Shown piece after piece: positions 44,438 through 52,964 of a stretch of DNA of 64,000 bases. Position 1 is the stretch's first letter. Every line of letters begins with the position of its first letter. The translations under genes were made by a program, and so were the position numbers. Below the pieces are notes generated by a model. That model saw only the letters and a list, made by a program, of their open reading frames with translations, ran no database searches and had not been told where the DNA came from. The stretch comes from Acetohalobium arabaticum DSM 5501 (GTDB lineage: Bacteria; Bacillota; Halanaerobiia; Halobacteroidales; Acetohalobiaceae), in NCBI RefSeq assembly GCF_000144695.1, contig NC_014378.1, forward strand, positions 1,884,043-1,948,042, written 5' to 3'.

Positions 44438-45097
44438 TTAAACTTCCATTTCCTCTAGATCATCTGGAATAATTAATTCAGCTTCTGTTGCTTCCTGCAC
44501 TTCATCTACTGTAAACTCAGGATTTATTTCTCTTAATACTAATCCGTCTTCTGTAACCTTCATAACTCCCATTTCTGTTACAATTAAATCAACCTGTTTT
44601 TTGGCTGTTAAAGGTAGATCACATTCTTTTAAAATTTTAGGATTTCCTTTAATAGTATGGGCTGTACCAATAATTACCTGTTGAGCTCCGACTACTAAAT
44701 CCATTGCTCCTCCCATACCGGGTACTAACTTACCTGGAATCATCCAATTAGCAAGATTCCCTTGTTCATCTGCCTGCAGTGCTCCTAGAACAGTAATATC
44801 AACATGTCCACCGCGAATAATTGCAAAAGAATCAGCACTATCGAAAAAGGCTCCACCTTCTTTAATAGTTACTGGCTGTGCGCCAGCATTAACTAAGTCT
44901 TTATCCTCATCTCCCTCTTCAGGTGCTGGCCCCAAGCCTAAAAATCCATTCTCAGACTGTAGAGTAATATCAATATCATCCGATACATAGTCCCCTACCA
45001 TAGTCGGCAGTCCAATACCTAAATTAACTATATCGCCGTCATTCAACTCTGCCGCAATTCTGTTAGCAATAATCTCTCTTTTAGTTTGCTTATCCAT
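44438..45097 (-). CDS. atoA: 3-oxoacid/short-chain acyl-CoA transferase, beta subunit
   Basis: 219 residues. The catalytic glutamate is Glu49 in LQSENGFLGLG, the SENG motif of class-I CoA transferases. VNLGIGLPTMVGDYV near 24 and GGAMDLVVGAQQVIIGTAHT near 128 are typical. It moves CoA between acetyl-CoA (or butyryl-CoA) and acetoacetate or a fatty acid through a glutamyl-CoA thioester. It is paired with the alpha subunit two bases upstream. Acid specificity cannot be read directly. Confidence 0.93.
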   Translation of the reverse strand: MDKQTKREIIANRIAAELNDGDIVNLGIGLPTMVGDYVSDDIDITLQSENGFLGLGPAPEEGDEDKDLVNAGAQPVTIKEGGAFFDSADSFAIIRGGHVDITVLGALQADEQGNLANWMIPGKLVPGMGGAMDLVVGAQQVIIGTAHTIKGNPKILKECDLPLTAKKQVDLIVTEMGVMKVTEDGLVLREINPEFTVDEVQEATEAELIIPDDLEEMEV

Positions 45098-45099
45098 AA

Positions 45100-45753
45100 T
45101 TACTCTTCACCTCCAACAATGATATCTACAAAGGCAGCCGGAGTCATTACTTCATTAGGATCAATCTCTCCAGTTTCAACGATCTCTTCTGCTTCTACTA
45201 TTACTAAGTCAGCTGCCATTGCTATTAATGGATTGAAGTTTCTCGCACTCTTACGATAAACGAGATTTCCTTTCTTATCAGCCTTCCAGGCTTTAACTAA
45301 AGCTACATCTGCTGTAATAGGAAGTTCTAATAAATACTCTTGACCATCAATCTCAATCTTATCCTTTCCCTCTTCTACTACAGTACCTACTCCAGTAGGT
45401 GTTAGGAAACCTCCTAAACCTGCACCAGCTGCTCTAATCTGTTCTACTAAAGTACCTTGAGGAACTAAATCTACTTCCAACTCTCCATCATTCATCTGGT
45501 CACCTGTTTCTGGATTAAGCCCAATATGACTAGCAATTACTTTTTCAGCTTGTTTATTACGAATTAATCTTCCTATTCCATCATTTGTTTTTCCTGTATC
45601 ATTAGCAATAATAGTTAAATCCTTAACTTCTCTTTCTACCATACCTTTAACTATTTTTCTAGGTGTCCCACAAGACATAAATCCACCAATCATTACTTCC
45701 ATTCCATCTTTAACTTGATCTAATGCTTCATCTAGTGAAGTTACTTCAGCCAT
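45100..45753 (-). CDS. atoD: 3-oxoacid/short-chain acyl-CoA transferase, alpha subunit
   Basis: 217 residues. Motifs are GGFMSCGTPRKIV near 23 (CoA-binding G-x-G-type loop), AAGAGLGGFLTPTGVGTVVEEGK near 108 and KGNLVYRKSARNFNPLIAMAADLVIVEAEE near 165, all standard for AtoD/CtfA. It forms the enzyme with the beta subunit encoded next. It is the first gene of the four-gene operon, and a sigma-54 promoter lies about 60 bases upstream of the ATG. GGAGGTGTAGTAA precedes the start. Confidence 0.93.
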   Translation of the reverse strand: MAEVTSLDEALDQVKDGMEVMIGGFMSCGTPRKIVKGMVEREVKDLTIIANDTGKTNDGIGRLIRNKQAEKVIASHIGLNPETGDQMNDGELEVDLVPQGTLVEQIRAAGAGLGGFLTPTGVGTVVEEGKDKIEIDGQEYLLELPITADVALVKAWKADKKGNLVYRKSARNFNPLIAMAADLVIVEAEEIVETGEIDPNEVMTPAAFVDIIVGGEE

Positions 45754-45811
45754 TTACTACACCTCCAAATTATTATTTTTAATCTCTTTATTAACCTTCA
45801 CCTATTAATAA

Positions 45812-45829
45812 TTGCAAGCTTCATTCCAA
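45812..45829 (-). promoter_or_regulatory. Sigma-54 (-24/-12) promoter of the ato-like operon
   Basis: The minus strand reads TTGGAATGAAGCTTGCAA, with GG and GC exactly ten bases apart as in the TGGCAC-N5-TTGC consensus. A sigma-54 activator gene ends the same cluster. No clear upstream activator palindrome was seen in the 200 bases beyond. Confidence 0.65.
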
Positions 45830-46029
45830 CTATACTGAAATTAAAGAAAAAAATTTATATCCCCCGCCATATCAGTGATTGAGCGATTTTATAAATAATA
45901 GATATAAAAATTAAATTGAAAAAGATATTCATTTTTGATTCATAACTGTATCATTATCTTTCATTCTATAATAATAAAACCACTAAAATACTGGCTATAA
46001 CATAGTACTAAAGAACTCATAGAAAATAA

Positions 46030-46078
46030 AAAACCGATGCGTAGATGTATTAGAGTAATACATCTACGCATCGGTTTT
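46030..46078 (-). terminator. Strong 23-bp hairpin, probable uppS terminator
   Basis: A perfect 23-bp inverted repeat has a 3-base centre. The minus strand continues into a T-rich run. It is separated from uppS by the inserted RNA element at 46200-46520. With that element, the 20-bp palindrome and the sigma-54 promoter, it accounts for the 790-base gene-free stretch 45754-46541. Confidence 0.7.
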
Positions 46079-46136
46079 GTGCTTTTATTTTAATTCCTGT
46101 TTAAAATAAAAGACTTCTCATTATTAGTTAGGAAAT

Positions 46137-46178
46137 AATCCTTATATCTCCCATTTTCAAATGGGAGATATAAGGATT
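46137..46178. repeat. Perfect 20-bp palindrome without T-tail
   Basis: Arms AATCCTTATATCTCCCATTT (46137-46156) and the exact complement (46159-46178) meet at a 2-base centre. No U-run follows on either strand, so it is not an intrinsic terminator. It sits 22 bases before the promoter of the structured RNA. Confidence 0.7.
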
Positions 46179-46199
46179 AGCAAATATTAATTTAAACAA

Positions 46200-46228
46200 T
46201 TGATATTTGCTTCATAATTTGTTATAAT
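46200..46228 (+). promoter_or_regulatory. Sigma-A promoter of the stand-alone structured RNA
   Basis: TTGATA (46200-46205) and TATAAT (46223-46228) have a 17-base spacer. Transcription would start near 46235. Confidence 0.5.
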
Positions 46229-46234
46229 TTGAAT

Positions 46235-46520
46235 ATGGATTACAAGTGAATATTGGAGGTTGCAGTAGCTAAACTTCTACTGTGTAAAATATTCAGGGTG
46301 CTCGTTGTAGATAGAAGACACTAAATCTTCTAGTAAGCACTTATAGAGGTGCTTACACTTCTATCTTGAGCAAAGTAAAAGTATCTCTGAGTCTAGCACT
46401 TATGCTAGATAGGAGTAGTGGCGTTGGACACGCCAATTGGGTAACTTGCTTGATATTATGGGTAACTCCCATAAAAGCAGGCGACCATGAAGCTCGGTAT
46501 TTCAATACCGAGTAGTTCAC
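46235..46520 (+). ncRNA. tnpB-less omega-RNA-like structured RNA ending in an IS605 right end
   Basis: About 286 nt with at least six hairpins: TGAATATT/AATATTCA around AGTAG/CTACT; GTAAGCAC/GTGCTTAC; TCTAGCA/TGCTAGA; GGCG/CGCC; ATGGG/CCCAT inside TGCTT/AAGCA. The last is GAAGC plus CTCGGTAT/ATACCGAG ending AGTTCAC (46489-46520). The TAACTTGC, GGGTAACTCCC, AGCAGG, GAAGC, GTTCAC order is that of TnpB 3' ends. No reading frame longer than about 40 codons is present. It is either a decayed element or a retained guide-RNA gene. Confidence 0.6.
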
Positions 46521-46541
46521 AGAAGTCTCTTGAGCTTATTT

Positions 46542-47189
46542 TTATCCTCCATATGTAATATCCTGCTTATCATACCACTCCAGCGCTTCATAAAACTGCT
46601 CTGGCTCAAAATCAGGCCAGTACTCATCTACAACATAAAAGTCAGCATAGACTGACTGGACCGGCAAAAAGCCGCTTAACCTTCTACGATTCCCCCAACG
46701 GATAACTAAATCAACCTGGGAAACCTGATTGGAATTCAACTGATTTTTAAGCTTCCGCCGTGATACTTCATCTGCCTGACTTAGACTATTTAAATCCCAT
46801 TTCCAGCCATAATTGACTAAAAAGTTAACTTTAATTTCATTATTTCCAAAGGGCTGCCGCTCTTCAGTATACGACTCTAACTCATCCGGAAATTCATCGG
46901 CCTGCCTATCACCAATTACCAACAAAGATGCATCTTCATTAGCCAACATCTCAACGGCATCTACACATGCCTGTCTGAAAGCAGTAATCTGTTTCGGCGG
47001 CCGCTCAGTATTATCAGTAGTAAATCCGTAATAAGTAACCTCATTAACCCCAACTTCTTTACAGAGCCTAAGCAGTTTCACTCCTGGACTGAGTCCATGT
47101 GTATAGCCCTGTTCTTTAGAAAGCCCCTTGCTTTCAGCCCAACGACGATTGCCGTCAGGAATAATTCCTATATGGTCTGGCACTCTCAT
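46542..47189 (-). CDS. Undecaprenyl-diphosphate-synthase-like cis-prenyltransferase
   Basis: 215 residues. The cis-prenyltransferase P-loop reads HIGIIPDGNRRWAES with catalytic Asp12. YGFTTDNTERPPKQI and the C-terminal VDLVIRWGNRRRLSGFLPVQSVYADFYVVDEYWPDFE follow the family. The region normally reading RTSGE is RWGNRR, so the second-substrate site deviates, and the protein is about 20-30 residues short. It may be a diverged paralogue making a different prenyl chain, rather than the housekeeping UppS. It is monocistronic. An RNA element now separates it from its terminator. Confidence 0.8.
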   Translation of the reverse strand: MRVPDHIGIIPDGNRRWAESKGLSKEQGYTHGLSPGVKLLRLCKEVGVNEVTYYGFTTDNTERPPKQITAFRQACVDAVEMLANEDASLLVIGDRQADEFPDELESYTEERQPFGNNEIKVNFLVNYGWKWDLNSLSQADEVSRRKLKNQLNSNQVSQVDLVIRWGNRRRLSGFLPVQSVYADFYVVDEYWPDFEPEQFYEALEWYDKQDITYGG

Positions 47190-47325
47190 ACCTTTACCTC
47201 CTCACTCTATTCTACTTCTATTATTGCCGAGGAGTGGAAGATTAATTACATTAAACGTATTTTTTCTTGTTGTCTAGAAGATTATGCTTTTTGCAAGTTG
47301 GAGAAAGCTTTTATCATAAAATTAA

Positions 47326-47752
47326 ATTGATATAATGTGTCAATTCCTATTTGCAGCCAATATAGTTTCATTCATGATATTGCAAATTATAGTCAACAAA
47401 TCTCTTACGCTTGCCATTCGTTCGACGTCCTGTCTCACTCATTCTCAAAAACTGACTCTCCACCATCCCTGGTTCCGAGTCAGTTTTAAGAGTCGCTCCA
47501 GAGAAATGTTGACTATTTACAGCACAAAATTTTCATTAATCTGATTTTAAACGCTTCCCCAAATAATTTTGCACAATTTAGTTGATATCTTGCAAAAAGC
47601 GACTTTAAAGCAGCCCCATAAGAGAGAAATGGTTAAACATATAAGCTAGGATCTTCAAATGTAGCTATAAAGATAATTTATCGCTGGTTGACTAGGGCTG
47701 ATTTTCGGAGCGTTTGCAAAATATCAACTCTAAACTGCAACATTATATCAAT
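47326..47752 (-). repeat. Structured repeat copy 2 (427 bp)
   Basis: It is bounded by ATTGATATAATGT inverted repeats, which differ from copy 1 at the same position on both ends. The 3' domain at 47515-47390 is almost identical to copy 1. The region nearer the inverted repeat carries an insertion of about 20 bases relative to copy 1. It fills most of the gene-free stretch 47190-47821, which otherwise shows nothing. Confidence 0.75.
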
Positions 47753-47821
47753 ATTCCTTTAAAAAGTAGTAGAAGCAAATTTATAGAATGAGCACCGATA
47801 GACCATTAGTGAAAATAATTC

Positions 47822-49219
47822 TTATTGAGAGTTCTCTGTAGCAACAGAAGTACTCTGCAATTCAGTAAAGAGGGTACGAAAAGTAATAACCATCCAGATA
47901 ATTATTCCCACTGCAGCAATAAATTCAGCAATCGGTAGAGCATACCAGAGAGTATCCAAACCATATATTTCACCTAATACATACATAATTGGAAAGAGGA
48001 AAAAAACCTGTCTAGTAACAGAATGAATCAAACTAGGTACTCCCTTCCCCACAGCCTGAAAAGTAGCAGAAGCAACTAAAGCTGGTCCCATAATTGGAAA
48101 AGCAAGTGTTAGCTTTTTTAAAGCCGTTACCCCCATCTCCAATAATTCAGGACTACGGTTAAATAACTGAATCAACTCCTGGGGAAAGAGCTGAAAAGTA
48201 ATAAAACCGATAGTAGTAAAGACAGAACTAACTGCTAACCCCAGTTTAATTGTTTTTTTCATTCGCTCCGGATTCTTATGACCGTAATTATAGCCCACAA
48301 TCGGCATATATCCCTGGTTCAAACCAACAATCGGTAAAAAAACAAAAGACTGCAGCCTAAAGTAAATACCAAAAACTGCAATAGCCAGAGTGCTATAGCC
48401 AGCTATAATCTTATTAACTCCGGCAATCATCACACTGGCCGACAGCGGCATAGCCATAGCTGGCAGTCCAACCCGGTAAATCTCTTTAATCAGCTGAAAA
48501 TCAAATTCAAACTTCTTTACACTAAACTCAATCTGATTCTGCTGCAAAAATAATATATAAGCAATAAAGATTCCGCCGATCAATCTGGACAGAATAGTAG
48601 CCACAGCAGCACCCTGAATACCTAACTTAGGGAAGATACCGATACCAAAGATTAAAAAAGGATCAAGAATAATATTTAACACCGCTCCAATAACCAACAT
48701 CACCATTGGAGCAAAAGTATTCCCGGCTCCCCGCAGAATATTATTAGCAATCATCGGAAAGAATATTGCCAGCGATCCCATCATAATAACTCTAATATAT
48801 TCAACTGCCATAGCAATTAAAGTAGAATTATCAGTAAAAATATTAATTAATTCATCAGACCATAATATTCCTAGTAGACAGAATACCAAACCATAGACTA
48901 AAGTAATCAACATTACATGTCCAGCTGCATTACTGGCTCTATCCTCTCTTCCTTGCCCTAACAGGCGAGAAATCAATGAACTAATTCCTACTCCGGTCCC
49001 TGCTCCGATAGCAATCAATATCATCTGAACCGGAAAGGCTAGGGAGACAGCTGAAAGAGCTTCTTTACTTAAACGTCCTATATAGATGCTATCAATTACA
49101 TTATATAACGACTGAGTTGACATTCCTATAATCCCCGGTACCGAAAGTTTAATAAGCAGCGGCAATATTTCTTCTGTTCCCAATCGATCTGAATCTTTAG
49201 TTAATTTAACTCCAAGCAT
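47822..49219 (-). CDS. MATE family multidrug efflux transporter 1
   Basis: 465 residues with 12 predicted membrane segments in two six-helix halves. Family landmarks are LPLLIKLSVPGIIGMSTQSLYNVIDSIYIGRL at the N-terminus, IANNILRGAGNTFAPM near 165, and VGLNQGYMPIVGYNYG near 300 in the second half. Such pumps extrude cationic drugs or metabolites using Na+ or H+. In a halophile Na+ coupling is likely, but this is inference. It is 33 bases downstream of the half-size permease gene and probably co-transcribed. Confidence 0.92.
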   Translation of the reverse strand: MLGVKLTKDSDRLGTEEILPLLIKLSVPGIIGMSTQSLYNVIDSIYIGRLSKEALSAVSLAFPVQMILIAIGAGTGVGISSLISRLLGQGREDRASNAAGHVMLITLVYGLVFCLLGILWSDELINIFTDNSTLIAMAVEYIRVIMMGSLAIFFPMIANNILRGAGNTFAPMVMLVIGAVLNIILDPFLIFGIGIFPKLGIQGAAVATILSRLIGGIFIAYILFLQQNQIEFSVKKFEFDFQLIKEIYRVGLPAMAMPLSASVMIAGVNKIIAGYSTLAIAVFGIYFRLQSFVFLPIVGLNQGYMPIVGYNYGHKNPERMKKTIKLGLAVSSVFTTIGFITFQLFPQELIQLFNRSPELLEMGVTALKKLTLAFPIMGPALVASATFQAVGKGVPSLIHSVTRQVFFLFPIMYVLGEIYGLDTLWYALPIAEFIAAVGIIIWMVITFRTLFTELQSTSVATENSQ

Positions 49220-49252
49220 GATAAAACCTCCAGCAGATTAATCAATAACTTA

Positions 49253-49762
49253 TTAAAAAAACAGATAAACTAAAAGCCCGCCTATTATCGGCACCGGCAA
49301 AGCAAGTAATACTCTTAATCCGATAATCTTAGGTTCAAAAAAGAAGAATCCATATGGTATTCTAGCTAAACCGATAGCTCCATACCCTAATAACATCGCT
49401 ATTACGACACTAATGTGGGCTCCTTTATCATAGATTGATTTAATAATTGGATAGACAGCATAAGGACCGCCCTGCAGAACACCGCCTAATAGACCGCCTC
49501 GGATAATTCCTAAAACCCCCGTCTCTTCCCCAAACCACTGATAGATTGTCTCCTCTGGCAGCAAAAGTCCAATAGCTCTAGAAATCAATAGAGCTGCAAA
49601 AATAAGAGTAAATAAGTTTAAAAATGTTTTGCCGGCACCATTAATTCCTTCTTTGGCTACCTCTGGTTTAGTAAAGCCTAAGTATATGTAAAGTATAACA
49701 GCCCCTAAAATGATTATTCTCTGCGGCCATCCTTTACCAAAGATGATCGCTAACCAATTCAT
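49253..49762 (-). CDS. Half-size ArsP/DUF318-like permease
   Basis: 169 residues with about five membrane spans. The segments LLISRAIGLLLPEETIYQWFGEETG and GGLLGGVLQGGPYAVYPIIKSIY resemble one half of the ArsP_1/DUF318 permease family, which normally has 300 or more residues in two repeats. The charged loop between the halves is absent, so it may work as a homodimer. The substrate is unknown. It is upstream of, and probably co-transcribed with, the MATE gene. Confidence 0.65.
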   Translation of the reverse strand: MNWLAIIFGKGWPQRIIILGAVILYIYLGFTKPEVAKEGINGAGKTFLNLFTLIFAALLISRAIGLLLPEETIYQWFGEETGVLGIIRGGLLGGVLQGGPYAVYPIIKSIYDKGAHISVVIAMLLGYGAIGLARIPYGFFFFEPKIIGLRVLLALPVPIIGGLLVYLFF

Positions 49763-49836
49763 ATCTATCCTCCTAACAGAGAATTCTATTTACTTACTAT
49801 AATATATCAAAATAATTGCCACATCAAATATTTTTA

Positions 49837-49863
49837 TAAGTGTGGGGGACACCCCCACACTTA
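49837..49863 (-). terminator. Terminator of the LysM gene
   Basis: A perfect 12-bp GC-rich stem TAAGTGTGGGGG/complement with loop ACA is followed on the minus strand by an A/T-rich run (TAAAAA). Confidence 0.85.
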
Positions 49864-49887
49864 AATCATTCCATAATATCTACCCTA

Positions 49888-50418
49888 TTATTCTTCATCA
49901 GAAGGTATAATTAAGATCCGTCCCGGATAAATAAGCTCCGGGTTGCTGATGCTATTAAAGAAGACAAGTTCATTAACAGTAGTATTAAATCTTCTTGCTA
50001 ATTCAAATAGTGTATCCCCCATTCTAACAGTATACTCAAAGTAATCCTCCGGCGGCTGCGGTAAAATAATCGGCAGCTTAATCCTCATTCCTACCTGAAT
50101 ATCATCCGGGTCCTCAATACCAGGATTTACCCGCAGAAGATTAGCTATAGTAGTATTATATCGTTGCGCAATTAAGAAAAGTGTATCCCCCCGCTGAACT
50201 ATATATTCTGCATACCGCACTCCCGACGGCGGCATTGGTATCTCCAATTTTTCAATTAATTCATTCAGTAATTGAAGCTGCTGTCTCTGTAACCTCCGTA
50301 ATCGATTTACAATCTCATCCAACTCTTCATCAGTAACCTGCTGGTCTAAGCGGCGGTAGAGAAAGCATAATACCCTTTCCTGAACCAAAATATTGCGAGC
50401 AACTGATAGGCCGTCCAT
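49888..50418 (-). CDS. LysM repeat protein with helical N-terminus
   Basis: 176 residues with no signal peptide. The first 65 residues form a Leu/Gln/Arg-rich helical region (VNRLRRLQRQQLQLLNELIEKLEI). Two LysM domains follow: AEYIVQRGDTLFLIAQRYNTT...VGMRIKLP and FEYTVRMGDTLFELARRFNTT...PGRILIIP. Proteins of this layout (SafA/YaaH-like) are common on spores and bind peptidoglycan in the cortex or coat. The lack of a signal peptide fits synthesis inside the mother cell, though this is inference. It is monocistronic with its own terminator. Confidence 0.85.
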   Translation of the reverse strand: MDGLSVARNILVQERVLCFLYRRLDQQVTDEELDEIVNRLRRLQRQQLQLLNELIEKLEIPMPPSGVRYAEYIVQRGDTLFLIAQRYNTTIANLLRVNPGIEDPDDIQVGMRIKLPIILPQPPEDYFEYTVRMGDTLFELARRFNTTVNELVFFNSISNPELIYPGRILIIPSDEE

Positions 50419-50499
50419 TCTATCCCTCCTTTCTTATCTGCTTTATGGTATATTTATGTGCCAGATTCTGTTACGTGCATTTGGGATTAAACAGAGTTA

Positions 50500-50983
50500 A
50501 GTTGATATGTTGTTGCAGTTTAGAGTTGATATCTTGCAAACGCTCCAGAAATCAGTCCTAGTCACTCAGCAGTAAATAAATCTTAGTGTTATGATTTAAA
50601 GTCGCTCTTTGCAAGATATCAACTAAATTGTGCAAAATTATCTGAGGGAAAGCGTTAAAACCCAAACCAATGAAATTTCTGTTCTGTAATACCATAAATA
50701 GTCAATATATGCTTTCAATAACTCTCATTGGTGATAATCACAGCAATATATTTTATTATCAATAGTCAATATGTGTCCAGAGCGACTCTTAAAACTAACC
50801 CGGAACCATGGACGGTGAAGGGTTAGTTTTTGAGAGTGAATGAGGCAGGAGGCCGAATGAACGGCAAGCGGCGGATATATATTGACTATCCCTGTAATAT
50901 CATAAATGCATACATTGATTATATTAGGTAATTACAAATAAGAAGTATATGTTAAAATATTGCAAGTGACATAATATATCAAT
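50500..50983 (+). repeat. Structured repeat copy 3 (484 bp), inverted relative to copies 1 and 2
   Basis: It has the same order in plus sense: a terminal ATTGATAT-type inverted repeat, a GAGTTGATATCTTGCAA stem, then a 3' domain at 50763-50888. The domain stems read TAGTCAATA/TATTGACTA and AAAACTAACCC/GGGTTAGTTTT, with pairing kept although the bases differ from copies 1 and 2. A 64-base insertion (50699-50762) duplicates the TAGTCAATA arm. No protein is encoded. It occupies the gene-free stretch 50419-51059. Confidence 0.75.
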
Positions 50984-51000
50984 AAAATTGCAATCTAAAA

Positions 51001-51031
51001 AAGGCACCTCTCGAAATTCCAAAGGTGCCTT
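51001..51031 (-). terminator. Terminator of the chemoreceptor gene
   Basis: A 9-bp stem AAGGCACCT/AGGTGCCTT with a 13-base loop and TTTTTT-rich minus-strand tail lies 28 bases beyond the stop. Confidence 0.8.
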
Positions 51032-51059
51032 CAATTGCTGATATTAAATTTAATACTCT

Positions 51060-52946
51060 TTATACCTCAAACTGTTTAACCATACTTTCTAAGTCTTCTG
51101 CCAGATGAGCCAATTCCACTGAAGCATCTGTAATCTCATCAGAAATAGCCTCAATCTGGTCGGTTGCTCTGGCCACTTCATCGCTGTTACTGGCCAACTG
51201 CTGAGTAGCAGAACTAGTCTCCTGCACCTGAGTCGAGGTTTCCTCAATAGCCTGAGTAATCTCTTCAAAGGCATTACCGGCTTCAGTAATAATCCTTTCT
51301 CCTTTATCTACCGCTGCTACTCCAGCATTGATAGCTTCTGTTGCTTCTTTAGATCCTTCCTGAGTTTCAGTAATTAGACCAGCAATCTCTTCAGTAGCTT
51401 CTCCTGTCTGTTCTGCCAATTCCCTAATCTCATCTGCTACTACTGCAAAACCGTGGCCGTGTTCTCCAGCCCGGGCTGCTTCAATAGCAGCATTCAGAGC
51501 CAATAGATTCGTCTGATCTGCTATATCAGTAATCAACTGAATAATCTTTTCAATCTCTTCTGATGTCTCACTTAAATCTTTAACTACTGTTTCAACATCA
51601 TTAACTTTTTGATCAATTTCTTTCATCTGTTCTACTGCTGTTTCAATATTCTCATTACCCTCATGAGCTGTAGCAGTTGCCTCTTCAGAAAAAGCATTTA
51701 CTTCCTGACTGCTGGCAGCAACCTGCTGAATACCACCGGCCATCTGGTCAACCTGGTCACTGGTAGTCTCAATTGTTGCATCGGCTTCTTCAGCCGAAGC
51801 AGACAGCTCCTGTCCTGCTGATGCAACCTCATCAGCCATATTTATCAGTTTATTAATAGTTTCAGCAAAGCTATCAAAGGTTCGATTTATAGCATCAGCC
51901 ATTCTGCCCAACTCATCATTCGTTTTAGACTCAGCCCTTTCAGTTAAATCTCCATCAGCTGCTTTGTCTAAGACATCTAAAATCTCATTTATAGTTTTGC
52001 CAATTGAATTAGAAATAAAGAAGACTACTGCTGCAATAATTAAAAATAAAGCTATGTAACCGATAGTAGATTGAGTTACAATCTTTTTGCCGGCTGCCGT
52101 CAATTCTTCAACCGGTACAATTAGAGCAAGCGACCAGTCTGTCCCTTCAACCGGATGATAATAAACATACTGTTCCTGACCTTGATAAGTATACCGATCA
52201 GTTCCCTTCTTTTCAGCAACCATCTTCTTACCGATATTAGCCAAGTTTTTAGTTATTGCTTCCTGACTACTATCTAATATATTTAATTCCAGTGCTTGAG
52301 TTGGATGAGCAATTACTTGTCCATCTCCCTCGACTAAATAGGCATAACCGGTCTCACCCAATCCCATATTATTTACAATCTGCTGGAGCGGTTTCAATAA
52401 AGTAGTACCGCTCAATACAGCCACCGTCTTACCAGTTTCATTCTTAACTGGTAGAGAAATAGTAAAGATATGTTCTCCTGTCATTTTAGAACGCATCGCT
52501 TCACTAACTATTAACTCATTCTTTCTCTTAGCTTCAAGAAAATAATCTCTATTGCTGACATCATGAATAGATCTATCCTGAGTTGTCCAGGCCCGACCAG
52601 TACGGTCAATTAACATCAAGGATTCGAAGGTATCCTCGAGAGCCTCTCGGTCCAGTTTATCTACTAATGCCCAGACATCTCTATTTTCCGACCACCCTTC
52701 TTCTAATTCCAGAGTTTTAGCCAATATCCTTGTTTCATTCTTTTTGGCTTCCAGCCAGTTATCAATTACCTGAGTATAGCCTTCTGTCTGCTGTAAGCTA
52801 GTCTCCTCTACTGTTTCTGTTATAGATGTTGTTACTGCTGTATAATTTCTATAAAGCAATATCACCGAAATTATAAATAATGGAATTAGAATAAAAAGCA
52901 ATAACTTATTGCGTACTGTAATTCGTTCTTTAATTGATTCTAACAT
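51060..52946 (-). CDS. Methyl-accepting chemotaxis protein with dCache sensor
   Basis: 628 residues. Transmembrane helix 1 is at about 15-35. A periplasmic dCache_1 domain follows at about 40-280 ([42 protein letters not shown]), then transmembrane helix 2 near 295-315 and a HAMP linker. The long coiled-coil signalling domain carries the hairpin tip [50 protein letters not shown]. It has no C-terminal receptor-modification pentapeptide. It senses an external small molecule, perhaps an amino or organic acid, and controls CheA. It is 18 bases downstream of the HD-GYP gene, so the two are probably co-transcribed. Confidence 0.93.
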   Translation of the reverse strand: MLESIKERITVRNKLLLFILIPLFIISVILLYRNYTAVTTSITETVEETSLQQTEGYTQVIDNWLEAKKNETRILAKTLELEEGWSENRDVWALVDKLDREALEDTFESLMLIDRTGRAWTTQDRSIHDVSNRDYFLEAKRKNELIVSEAMRSKMTGEHIFTISLPVKNETGKTVAVLSGTTLLKPLQQIVNNMGLGETGYAYLVEGDGQVIAHPTQALELNILDSSQEAITKNLANIGKKMVAEKKGTDRYTYQGQEQYVYYHPVEGTDWSLALIVPVEELTAAGKKIVTQSTIGYIALFLIIAAVVFFISNSIGKTINEILDVLDKAADGDLTERAESKTNDELGRMADAINRTFDSFAETINKLINMADEVASAGQELSASAEEADATIETTSDQVDQMAGGIQQVAASSQEVNAFSEEATATAHEGNENIETAVEQMKEIDQKVNDVETVVKDLSETSEEIEKIIQLITDIADQTNLLALNAAIEAARAGEHGHGFAVVADEIRELAEQTGEATEEIAGLITETQEGSKEATEAINAGVAAVDKGERIITEAGNAFEEITQAIEETSTQVQETSSATQQLASNSDEVARATDQIEAISDEITDASVELAHLAEDLESMVKQFEV

Positions 52947-52964
52947 CTTATCCCTCCAATAGAA

